64,000 nucleotides of DNA from Camarhynchus parvulus (taxonomy: Eukaryota > Chordata > Aves > Passeriformes > Thraupidae): NCBI RefSeq assembly GCF_901933205.1, contig NC_044574.1, forward strand, positions 48,951,609 through 49,015,608, written 5' to 3'. The notes below the pieces were generated by a model that had not been told where the DNA came from, searched no databases, and was given only the letters and a program-made list of their open reading frames with translations. The translations under genes were made by a program, and so were the position numbers. The stretch's first letter is position 1. Every line of letters begins with the position of its first letter. Positions 1-10,760 of this stretch are shown in pieces.

Positions 1-1318
1 TGGTTTGGGATTTTTCTGCCTTTCTTTAGTACACACAGCTGCAGCATTTAGTGTTTGTATGGGCTATGTAGGCTGCAATCATGCCAAAAAGTCCCACTCT
101 AGACCCAGACCCTGAGCATCCACTAATCCTCTTACCAAAGTTAATATCCCCTGTACTTCCATGATAAGCAAGACTGAATAGAAATTCTCAGTCTGCTTTA
201 TATCTTGAAGTTCAGGACAGAAATTAACATACATGTATAATGAGCTGTACTTAATATAATAACAATATTGTTTTTAACTAAAAAAATGTCTGTGCCATTT
301 TCCTCCCATAATGGTATCTCCATTTAGCTCTGCTTTTAACTTCCCATGGAGGCAGACATCCTTTGATGCTAATTCATGAACGCTCAGTGAATTCCCGTCA
401 CTCCTAATCCCTCAGCCTCTCATTCTTTATAAAATGTCTTAATGCCTTCAACAAGGCCCATTAGCACTGGAAACATGGGTTTCCTTGGCCCCCAGCTGAA
501 TTAAAAGGAAGCAAAAGTGAGGGCCTGTTTATAGGATAATCTTGTCCACCATCTAATCCTCTTTCATTTGGGTTTACTTCCTATTGGGTTTTTTTACCTC
601 TTAAATAATTGCATTCTGGCCCCAGCCATTCAGAGCACATTTCTCTGACTCAGCCTGACACCTGTAATGCCACCCCCTGGCACTGTTCAGGCTTTCCAGT
701 CAGTACCCATCGCTGCTGCTGGTCCTCGTGCAAGCAGGTAGAAGCAGCACCTCACTGTTATGGGAGGGAAAGCTGCTCATCTGCCAAGCTGGATTACTTC
801 CAACACAAATGCAGCCTTTCTTCCCATTTCTTACTGTACTTTCTCTTTGGTCTAGGCTTGTACAAGGGATTTTTAATTGCTAAATGTTCAATGTTAAGTG
901 CAGTTTATAAGCAGCTCTTGTGTTCCAAGTAGGAATAAAATGATACAGTGTTAACTTTTTTCAGTTGAACAAGGGAAAATTCAGCTATGATGCCAATTCA
1001 CACACTACCAGTTAGAAAAAAATGGTTTTAAATGAACTTTGAAAGTCAGAGCTGGCATGTAAAAATCAGCCTTTCCTTCCAAATATAAAGCAAACAGAAC
1101 TAAGCCAGACTATCAGACTTTGTGTACTAAGTACATAGTTCTTATTCTGTAAAACATCATTATGTTCAGTCAAGACAGGAATTTATAAGTGCTTACAGTT
1201 GCAGTTGTGGACCCTCTTAAATGTCTAGTCTGGTGCTCATTAATCAGCACTGATTGCTCTTACTTTTAAGGAAAAAAACCCCCAACAACCTCTCTCATCT
1301 GCTGAGAGTTGTGGTAAC

Positions 1319-1400
1319 TCATAGATTTCAAGGGCAGAATGGACAACTGACTTGTTTATCCTATTCCATTAATCAAGGACCATTATACTTTTCTAATTTC
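1319..1400 (-). mobile_element. Possible ancient CR1 3'-end remnant
   Basis: The plus strand reads TCATAGATTTCAAGGGCAGA then ATGGACAACTGACTTG. This follows the reverse complement of the old amniote CR1 tail (TCATAGATT..AAGGCCAGAA.GGACCA), with several substitutions. Only about 50 bases can be aligned by eye. It is immediately followed by A/C-rich and AT-rich simple sequence. Confidence 0.45.
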
Positions 1401-1444
1401 CTACTCTTCTCGTGGTTTTGTTGAGCAGTTAATTATCCTTAGTT

Positions 1445-1510
1445 TAAAAAAAAACCAACCAAAAGCAACAAACCAAACAAACCCACAATTACAAACAAAC
1501 AAAACATAAA
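1445..1510. repeat. A/C-rich low-complexity tract
   Basis: A run of A9 followed by CCAACCAAAAGCAACAAACC-type sequence and (CAAA)n-like units. No transposon body is visible beside it, so it is called simple sequence only. Confidence 0.8.
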
Positions 1511-1592
1511 TAGGTATTTATATAATAAATAAATTTTATATAATTTATATATAATTCTATATCATTATATATTAAAATATTATATAATTTAT
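1511..1592. repeat. AT-rich low-complexity tract
   Basis: About 80 bases almost wholly A and T, rich in TATA/ATAT/TTAT words and without a fixed repeat period. It adjoins the A/C-rich tract on its left. Confidence 0.85.
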
Positions 1593-4500
1593 AATGTCTG
1601 GCTTTGGCATCAAGATGTTTTTTCCTATTACACCTTTTTTTACTGGTATCCAATCCTCTTGGTGAAGATTCACATGAGTCCATTCCTATTCTGTGTCAGG
1701 AGAATGTGCAGCAGCCATTGTACCATGACAGTCATTATACCACTGGGATAATGTCATTTTGATTGCATTTGTCCTTTGTTAGAAAACCTTTGTTTTAGCA
1801 CAGGATGGTCAGATACAGGTTCTCTGTGCTGCAAAACAGAATTGTGTGTCTCCACAGTGGATTATCCAGCACTAGAGTCACACTTGCTGAGGTAGCAGTC
1901 TCCCTCTATGCTCTTCATCAAAAACCTTGGCTTCTAAAGCTGATGGAAGAAATCCTGGTCCAAAGGATCTAGGCAGAGGGAATCCAACTGGATTTTTAAT
2001 CCATGCACCAAATTATCACAAAGTCCGAAGGTTGCTAGGCTTACTGATGCAGCAGTAATGCTCAGTTTTGATGTGTTTGAATGGGATGCAGAGAGCTTGA
2101 AAGTCTTCCAAAATTTCAATAGGTTTGTGTACTGAATTTTCTGATGGTCATTTGAAATGTAACAACTTATTACAAATGAATATCCACCCATCATATAAGT
2201 ATTTCAGTGAGGAAATTAGCAATTGCTGTGGTTGGAGTGTTTAAACATCTGATAAATCAAGTGGGTTTCCAACTTCAAAACAGCATTTTTCAAGATTGAC
2301 ACTCATTAGCAAATATACACTGCCAATGGTTAGCACTTAATCACTATCAGTCGTTAACACTACTTATTCAAACAATTAGTCTTTAACAGTCTTATTCTAA
2401 ATTAGCCATGAGTGTAAATGAGGCTGATGCTGTGTAGCTAACACTGATACAGCTCTTGGTGCTTTCCATGGCTGAGGTACTTAAAATCAGATTCAAGAGC
2501 TCTTCCAGAAGGAAAGCTGGAAGAGAAGTTCATGATGTTCTTCTTTCATATTTTGCCTTATTACCCCTTCATTTTTTTATGCTTCTCAGCTCTCCCCAAA
2601 AAGTGAAGGGATGGGAAACTCACTTCCCAGCATTATTTATCCTATTTTTAGGATCCAAGGCTCCTTCTTTTCCCACTGCAGGTCCATGCAATTTAGACAC
2701 TTCTGTTCAGCAGTATTACAAAGTCTCACCATGCTAATGGCTGTTACTGCCGATGGTACTGTGGCAGGAAACTTGCACACCGTGTAGGTCAGGCCAGTTT
2801 AGTGTGTTAGTGTTTGGGTTGAAGGCAAACAAATATTGATTATATTTTTCTTTGAATACTTGTAATTTATACTTCAAACAGGCCCTTTCTTTCCTACAAG
2901 GTCTTTTGGTGGAATTTGGATGGTCACGTTTTATTTATTTAATATATGAGTGCACACTGGAATAGAAACTTCTCCCTCAATAACTAAGGTGGGGGAAGTT
3001 GACATCTCCAGAAGGTGGGGAAATTTATGCCATTAGTGTAAAAGCATAGATTAGGGCAAGATGTGTCTTGCACTAAACTCCATTGAAAGTCTAGAGATCC
3101 TGTTGATGTGGTGGTTTCATATGAATACAACTCAGCAAGATTGGGATCCTGCACTGATTTTTCCCAAGCTCATGCTGCCAGAAGGCTGAAATGGAGCTGT
3201 CACTGAAGGAGGCCACCAGGTGAGGTGACTGCATATCCTCTCTCCTGAAGTATGACAGGATTTAAAATCAAAGCTGATACTTTTGAAGGGCCCAGGATTT
3301 TGCTGACTCTGTGTCAGGCTGCAAACAGCTAACATTTTCACCTTTGCCACACTAGATTTAATGTATCTGGGAAAACAGGCAATCTGATAATGTATTGCTA
3401 CTATTGACTTAAAGGAAGGTGCAGAACGCGTGCTTTCCTCACAGAGATCTCCTAGGGAACTCAATATTTGACTACAAAAGCTGTGAGTTCTTTTATCCAG
3501 GCACACTTGATTTTAGAGGTGATATGCAGAGCGCCAGCCTTGCTGTACATCTTGCCCTCAGTGAGTTTTACACGTCTGCTGTTCCATGCTTTGCTTGGCC
3601 AAAGGAGACTGTGCCCTGTCTGAAGTAAGGCATCAGTAGCTGAGGACTAAATTGTCCAAATGCCAAATTTCTCTCCTGCCCACCAAGCGTCCCCTTTGCA
3701 GCACGACAAAATTGCATGTGCTCCTGTTGGGGCTTTGGGCCAGCAGCTCTGTGGCTTCCTGTGTCTTCCTTGGTGTTACAGCCACTTAGGTACCAAGAGT
3801 TTTACAACCTCTCTTGCCTCTGTAGCTCCGATTTCAACCAAAGGATTCAAACAATAATGGCCTGACATGAACTAAATGACAAATAGTATTAGTATAAAAC
3901 TGAAGTGATCTGAGCCTGCAAGCACTCTCTGGGTATATTTTTTAATGGAATACAATGCTGTTGTTCCCAGTCATGAAGCAGTAACATGTGGCAAGGGCTC
4001 TGTCAGTGTGGAAGGCCTTTGTAAGTGTTTCCCTGAGAGCTGTTATCTGAGGAAAAATTCTGAGCCAACATGAATAAATAATGTGCTGATAAGTTTGTCT
4101 AGCAATACCCGCTCTACAGTGAAGAAACCTTAGGTGATCAGCTGGAAACCAGTGGCCTTTCAAGAGTGTGTTGATGCCCACAGCAGAGTCATAATTGTTT
4201 TTCCCACTGCACTACTGTAAGTACACAATACTAAAACCACCAATAGTAAATGAGAATGGAATATGGCATAGACAGCACAAAAGCGTCAGACAAGTTCTCT
4301 TTCTGATGCTAAAACCATCTGTATTGTAGTGCTGCTCCAATGAAAAGCACCAGTGGAGAGACAAGTCCAGATAAAAGGGAGTGACCTGCACTAATGGCAG
4401 CCAGTGCAGAGCTGTGACCTGTAACACATCCTCTGGGTGTTGAAGTTGAATTTCTTTCCTAAGGTATGCTAGTGAGCTTTTAAACAACCTTCCTCCCTTT

Positions 4501-4671
4501 GTGCCATGTGGGCATTTTTTGGGAAAGCTCTGACAACCCTGATGCTAGGATATCTACCAGCTAAGGGGAAATACAGAAAGAAAAAGGTGTTGTGGAGTTT
4601 TTAAGAAATGTTTTTAGCCAGGTACATTAGCTAGTGACAGCCTAGTTCTCTGGTTGGGGGCAGTCTGGCAG

Positions 4672-4768
4672 CCAAGGGCTATTACTGAGTTTGCCACTGA
4701 CTAATAATGGGGGGTGAGCAAGTTGGGTCCCCTCTCTGTGTTCTTGGCTCTTGAGCTTTATATCCATC
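4672..4768 (+). mobile_element. Probable MIR-like SINE remnant
   Basis: The order of words TTTGCCACTGACTAATAATG, GAGCAAGTTGGGTCCCCTCT and CTGTGTTCTTGGCTC follows the core of the mammalian-wide interspersed repeat (GCCACTTACTAGCTGTGTGACCTT.., GGCAAGTTACTTAACCTCT, CTGTGCCTCAGTTT). MIR-class tRNA-derived SINEs are old enough to survive as eroded copies in birds. Divergence is high. Confidence 0.5.
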
Positions 4769-4969
4769 AAGTAATTTCAGAGCTCTTCAGTGCTGACTCC
4801 CAGGAGCCAGAAGTCACTGTGTGTTTGTGTGTATAATGAGAGGCTGCAATTGCTTGGACCTTTAGGCTCATAGCAAAACTATTAGTAATAGCCAAGTTCA
4901 TCAGACTGCTGTGGACTTCAGCTTTGTCACTATCATTTCTGAAATAGCAGTCAGGGGATCCCATTGACT

Positions 4970-5180
4970 GTTTCTTCCAAATTACTTGCTAATGCAATGC
5001 AGTAGTTGAGCACATTTCCAATTAAATGCAGCTACTTTATAAAACAATGTTTAAGTTGCTGGCCTAAATTACTCCTTAATTAGGTCATTTTTTCCTAATT
5101 GATTAAAAATAGGATTTCAAATTAAAACAGAGAAATTGAGTAACATCACACAAATTATATTATTCAAATCTGAAAGTCAT
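4970..5180. promoter_or_regulatory. Candidate conserved noncoding block, homeodomain-rich
   Basis: AT-rich but not simple sequence, with many ATTA/TAAT cores: CCAATTAAATG, CTCCTTAATTAGG, CCTAATTGATTAAAAAT, CAAATTAAAAC. This is the look of vertebrate developmental enhancers bound by homeodomain proteins. Conservation is not shown here, only suspected. Confidence 0.22.
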
Positions 5181-5792
5181 GAAAAAGAAAAGAACTGTTA
5201 CATTGAATTGCAGATCAGCTGTAGATAGGACTTTTGGGATTGTTCTCTAGAAAATCTATTATTTTCCTTCTTTGAAATTAGGGCAAGGATGCAATCAAAT
5301 AAAAAAAAGTTTAAAGCCCAGAAGGAAAAAAGCCATTACAAGGCAGCTGATCAAATATGATATTGTTATTATATATCGTTTGTAGTATGATAGTACCTAG
5401 AGACCTAGACTAAGGCACCAGAGAATTTGCAATTAAAGTCAACAAGGCAGGATAAGGTAAAAAAACAAAGATCAAGAGTTTAGCTTCCAAAACCTGTGAG
5501 AAAATTTGGAGGTAGTTCAAGAAATAGGGCCAAGAGGTCCATTGGCCTCTTGTATCTCTGAAAGGCCGCAGCTTCATGCAGCTGTGTCTACCAAAGAGTG
5601 CTCCAGCCCAGAAATCTGATGATGGAAAGACTCAAAAATACTTACCCTAAACTATGCTCTGTACTCTAAAATAAAACACTGTGGCCCAATCTCTAATAAC
5701 TTTAGTTCTTGTTATAAACAACCGAAGCCACAAAGAAAACCCAAATGTCTGATGAGGCTATTCAGAGACAGTTTGCAGTGTGGTGATTCAGG

Positions 5793-5820
5793 GTTTTTTT
5801 TTGGTGAAAGAAAAAAAAAC
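5793..5820. repeat. Perfect short inverted repeat (G-T9 / A9-C)
   Basis: G followed by nine T (5793-5802) pairs perfectly with nine A followed by C (5811-5820) across an 8-base spacer, GGTGAAAG. It can fold as a weak T/A hairpin; homopolymer origin is the simplest explanation. Confidence 0.7.
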
Positions 5821-7068
5821 ACAGGCTGGCTGACTAGGATAGATAAAATTTAATACACCTACACTTATTTCTGTAACACTAGGTTACAGAATTCAGGTAA
5901 AGCAGTGTTAAAGTGACTTTGGTGAAGTGCGGTCAAATAGTTAATTCTCTCTCTTTGCTACTGCCACTATGATTTATTTGAGATGAGAAACTAGGCCCTG
6001 ATTTAAGCTCAGTTCTAGCTGATGTTTCATAGCATCATTTTCTTAGGAGAGCAGAAATGCAGACTGTGTGCTCCTGATTTTCTTCTCTTCAAAAAAGCTC
6101 TTTCCTGGCTGTGTCTTCAGTCAGTACCCAGCAGAACTTATGTAGGCTGGTTGCTTTCACAGCCAGATTAACAATCCATCTCTGCTGTACTTACAGTTGG
6201 GTTTAAACCTTAGTCTTGTGTGTCCATCTGTTCCTGTCCCCTTAACATTGCTATCTTCTACTCTTACTATCTTCTGGCTTTTCATTTTTTCAACCTCCAT
6301 GGTGTACAGAACCACTCTAGGCAATTTCCTGCCATCATTTTTAGCTGGTCATGCTATGCCCATGAACACAGAGTAATGCTCCAAGAGCTTGTAGTGTGAA
6401 ATATGTGCTGCAGAAGGACTAGGGCTCAGCTTGACTGAGCACACCCAAAAGCCTCATCTGCCAAGGCAACAGCTTTTTTGGGTCAAACCAGAGCTCCCTT
6501 TCACACAAGCAGGCAACACCAAGGCAAGAAAGGAAATGTACAGCAATATCTTTTCAGCCTCTAGTGATCCGTATCTTGGCGGTCTCCTGAGTTAGCTGTG
6601 ACATTTTCCTTTCATAGGCTTGAGCTGTTGTCCTGTATGAGTTTGTACAATTACACTTTGCGCCCATGTGAATTGATGGTGCACTGGGGAACATGCCGAA
6701 ATTTTTCAGCAGCGTGTGGCAAGTAGTTCTTGGGTTCAAATACGCAGCATATGGAAAAGTATCGGTCTGGTTTTTTTCTACTCTGAATGCTGAACATGAA
6801 ATGTAGAAGCCTCTGATTCTTGTATTCTCAGAAACACCAAATGATAACCATTTTATTGCCCTGCTCTGCCAGCTGAGATCTTTTTTCCTTATAAACCCCT
6901 CAGTCATCTCCTTACTATAGTACCAAAGCCTAGTCTATCATCACTCCTGGACAGGAAGCTGTCCAATTCCTTTGATTAGTCTTGCAATCCATCTCCAGAC
7001 TCTTTCCAGTTACTCTTTGATCCTTGCTGAGACCAGGACCAGAACTGCTGCTGGTATTTAGAGTGCAG

Positions 7069-7124
7069 GCAACAGCATTATTATGCAACATATTAGAGTT
7101 ATGCAACAGCATTATTATGCAACA
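7069..7124. repeat. Exact 22-bp direct duplication, 34-bp period
   Basis: The 22 bases at 7069-7090 recur exactly at 7103-7124, separated by 12 bases (7091-7102). The unit begins GCAACAGC and ends ATGCAACA. Identity without a single substitution suggests a young event. Confidence 0.93.
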
Positions 7125-8730
7125 ATGTTGTCTCCTGTCCTGTTCTTTTTGCCTTTCCTCTAATTTATTGACTTCTTAGACCAACACTGATGTGTTTCTT
7201 TCTTAAGTGATTTAAAGCATACCACTGAACATGCATGGCTACTACTTTTTTTCTTCATGCTTTAGTTTGTATTTATTGAACCTAACCCTCATCTGTGATT
7301 TTTATCTGCCAGTTTCTGATACATTTTTCTGCAAGTACTTAGAGTTGTTTTTTTGTTTAAAAATTTTGAATAATTTAGGAACACAAGCAGACTTATTGCG
7401 CACGACCTCTTACCAATAAGCTGAACCAGTTCACCCCAAATGACTCTGAAGGAAGTCTAGCACTAATCTGTCTCTATTCATTCCCACTTTTTTTGTCCAT
7501 TATTTTAATCATGGTATGATTATGATTGTCTCATAGTGATATATGAGAAGACCTTTTGTTTACTACATCCAAACATGGATCAGAAGGAGAAACTATGAAT
7601 GTCCTTGAGGCTGTTTAAATTGTTCCATAGTCTTTAAACAATGTTAACATGTTAGAGATCTCTGATTATTGTGTGTCTGTCAATTTATTCTTGTGACTTG
7701 AACCCTGGGTACTCACTCTGTGAAGCTCAAATGCCTGTGCAGAAAGCTGACAATTTGTCATGCAGAAATTTGCTAAGAATATAATTCAGAGAATGTGGGT
7801 ATCTGGGAAGCAGCAAAGCACACCTCTCAGGCTGCAGTTTTGAAGAGGAACACCCACCTGCTGAACATTTTTTGCCAACTTTAAGTATTGACAGCACTAT
7901 CTTGCATGTGTTTGCTGTAGAGCCATTAGGATAATGCACTTTTCATAGCCATCTCCTAGCTCATGTTCTCATACCACCAGCACCTTCTCCATGTACCTAT
8001 TGCTGTCCAGGCTGTTCTTTCACTGACACCTTTTATTTACAGCCCCCATCTTATCACAAAAATGTATCACTGCCTTCTCTGGCACGTATGAGCTTTCTGT
8101 TTTGGCAGGCAGCTGTCATGCACAACAGCTTGACCATTTCCCCAGCAAGATCTCTCTGCTATCTGGCCCCACCTGGCTAATCCCACAATAGACTAGAAAA
8201 ATCTGAGCACACTTGTTGGAATGGATCTTGTCTTCCTTTTTTCAGAGGTAAAATTAATTCCACAGTACATGCTGAATGGCCAAAAAATCATGGGGTAGTG
8301 TTCAAATTAGTTTGTCTGTCATGATTTAATTTTTCAAGCCAGTCCAAAAATAATTAATATTTATATATTTCTTTTCATCACTAAGGATTTCATGTGCTTT
8401 CCAGAAAGATATATCTATTCCAGCCACCACTGAAATGCAACCTCTGCTTAACATCAATATTAGTTTACAGTATAAGGAAGAGAAAAAAGATAATCTTACC
8501 TAAAATACAACAATTTTCATTCAAAATTATGCCTTTTAGGAATAAAAACCCATAAAAATATGCATTATTTTGGTGCACAAAATTGGGCCAATTATATGAC
8601 ATTTAAGGGGAATAGTAACATTTCTCATCCCAAGAGCTATAAATACTTTTTGAAAGTTTCGTATGGCATCTTTAATTCATCCTCACATCCTGAAATTTAT
8701 GTCATCTGAAATACACTGTAGTTGTTGTAG

Positions 8731-8778
8731 GTAAGTTCTGCAGTGTAAGGTTAGTAGGTTCTTGTAAGTTCTACAGTG
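8731..8778. repeat. Near-exact 15-bp direct repeat, 33-bp period
   Basis: GTAAGTTCTGCAGTG (8731-8745) recurs as GTAAGTTCTACAGTG (8764-8778), one mismatch. The bases between are similar but looser. Confidence 0.75.
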
Positions 8779-9229
8779 ACTTTTAAGGACACTTTGCTGG
8801 TTTACTGCATCAGAAGCCTGGGCTGCTGCTAAACCTGAACTTGGCAGTACAGTTCAAGTTTTGTCACATTCTGTGTGCTGAATGTGGTACTTATGTGACC
8901 CACCTCTGTACCCTTTAAAGAAACAGCTGAGTTTCAGTAGTAGGTGAAGTACTCCTAACTGTAGGACTTCTATTTTTTTTTAGATGTGGGTGAGAAATAT
9001 AATTAGTCATTGTTAGAATTTTTTATAGGCATTTATGTACATTAATGCTGAAAGTAAACTCAACACATGTAACTGTTGGTGCCATGGGAAATACTGCCAT
9101 GAGCTCATTAATGACAGTAACTCTGAGGGTGCTGACTTACACAATATTCTCATCTCTACTTCAACAACCTGATGGGATGGAAAACTGAATAACACACATT
9201 TGCTTTTATTTAGCTCTGGCTATCCCTCC

Positions 9230-9720
9230 AAATCTTCTTCTGCCTGCTTGATAATTGGATTTAAATGGTTTTTAATTACATTGTCTGAGGCTCTGGTAAT
9301 ATCAGCCCCGAAGTATTTGTACTATATTTTTGGGTGCCCACTTACAATTCCATGAGGTGAGCAGGGCTGAAGGGCGAACTCTAGAAAGCTGCATCCCAGC
9401 AGTCTCAGAGACATTAATTTTGTGCAATGATAACTTTGTACTCAGAGAGCAATATTCATTATAAGCAGGAGGGGAAGCATGCGAGTCCTTAATTAACAGT
9501 AGGATATCATCAGCATAAAGTAATAGTTTAATGTTCTACAGAATCAGTGTTACGGCCTTTTAGACTGTTGGGTTTTCCGTTTTAGACAATGCCAACGTAA
9601 GACTGTAATTGACTGGATGCCATTACCTGGCTCTCATTATTACTCTCCAGTCACTACCCACAGCACCCCATTTCCTGTAAGTGACCCACAGCTTCTGTTT
9701 AATGACCCAGATAAATGTCC
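9230..9720. promoter_or_regulatory. Candidate conserved noncoding element
   Basis: Dense non-repetitive sequence with homeodomain-type words (GATAATTGG, TTTTTAATTACATTG, GACATTAATTTTG, CCTTAATTAACAG). Six CpGs are kept between 9309 and 9597 in a CpG-poor neighbourhood. Retained CpGs suggest either constraint or lack of germline methylation. No ORF of note lies within it. Confidence 0.28.
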
Positions 9721-10639
9721 TGGTTTCCAAGAGACCTCTGTTTCCATTGTGCACATGAACACCAACTGACTTTTCCCCAAAATCCAACCCAATCTACTGT
9801 CTTGCCTCTTTACTGGCTCACAGACGGGGAAGATTTCCGCACCAATGGACAGATCTTCAAAATGAACAGGTGGTTTATTTTATTTGTAGGATATGCTGCA
9901 TCAAAGGAGAGCCACCTTCTCTTCCCTGCCTGAGTGAGAATCTGAATTTCTGTCACCTTGCCAGCATCACCCTGAAACCAGCTAAAAGAGTAACTTTCAG
10001 GGACCAGCAACTGCTCAAGGAGTTAGTTCCAGCATCAATGTATTTGTACCAGCTAGCAAGCTCTACAGCCTAAGTGAGGCCCCAAGTCTGAGACACTGCC
10101 TTTAAGAGCAGCATGAGGAGGCACTAGGCAGGCCCAGCCTGTTAGAGCACTGTGAGGCTGTGACATCTGTGGGGACAAAAAAGCCCTGTGGATTTTTTTC
10201 CCCCATGCAATTAATCTCATATCTATATTCACAGACTCTTGCATCCTTTTGTTTTGATTTTTTTTTCACAGACCAGAACTGAGACATCTAGAAATCTTCA
10301 CATGGCTGACACTGCAAGAAAAAGTGCCTGTTCCGCCAGCACAGGTTTGTGAAGACACAAAATAAGTAATAAACTTTCACTATTAAAAAAAGAAAATGTA
10401 ATTAATACCTTACACAAGAGGGACAGTTTGAACCTGGTATTATTTCTCAGAGGAGACTGACCACTCTGTTTCTATGTGTGCAGGGCTGTGCAGCAGTGAG
10501 GCTCAGTGGAATTTCTCTGTGGAAGCAGACTAAATTAACACTACCTTCTCAGCTTCACATACAATGACTAGGACTCCTAGATTTATTTTCAGTGAAGCTT
10601 AGGAGAGACAGAAAGGTGTTTCAAGGTTAATATATTTGT

Positions 10640-10760
10640 TGCACATTTCAGGGAGTGAGGGAAGAAATTAATTCCCAGAAGACTAATTCCGCGTGAAGGG
10701 GAGCGCTAATTTTGGAAATGCCACATCTCTGCTCTGTGGGTGTAGCTAATTCTTGTGGGT
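10640..10760. promoter_or_regulatory. Candidate conserved noncoding block
   Basis: Three CpGs in 16 bases (CCGCGTGAAGGGGAGCGC, 10689-10706) are flanked by AAATTAATTCCC, GACTAATTCC, GCTAATTTTGG and TAGCTAATTCT. Four similar TAATT words in about 100 bases form a possible array of binding sites. Confidence 0.25.

Larger units (their letters stand above)
1..4671. other. No gene seen
   Basis: Besides the repeats listed at 1319-1592, I see only unremarkable noncoding sequence. The longest ORFs are 124 codons (3132-3506, minus) and 107 codons (609-932, plus). Neither has a domain, and the first is partly overlapped by an opposite-strand ORF. Confidence 0.7.
5181..9229. other. No gene seen
   Basis: Holds the small repeats at 5793, 7069 and 8731. 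The longest ORF is 117 codons (6554-6907, minus), unrecognised. The 8330-8460 interval has AATAATTAATATT and similar words but is too AT-biased to single out. Confidence 0.7.

Noticed and set aside
1511..1592. AT-rich tract as a matrix attachment region or origin
   Set aside because: AT content alone is not evidence, and no supporting motif pattern is visible.
3205..3225. CTCF-like word GCCACCAGGTGAGG
   Set aside because: It deviates from the core in the G-rich half and lacks the following C, so the match is too weak to list.
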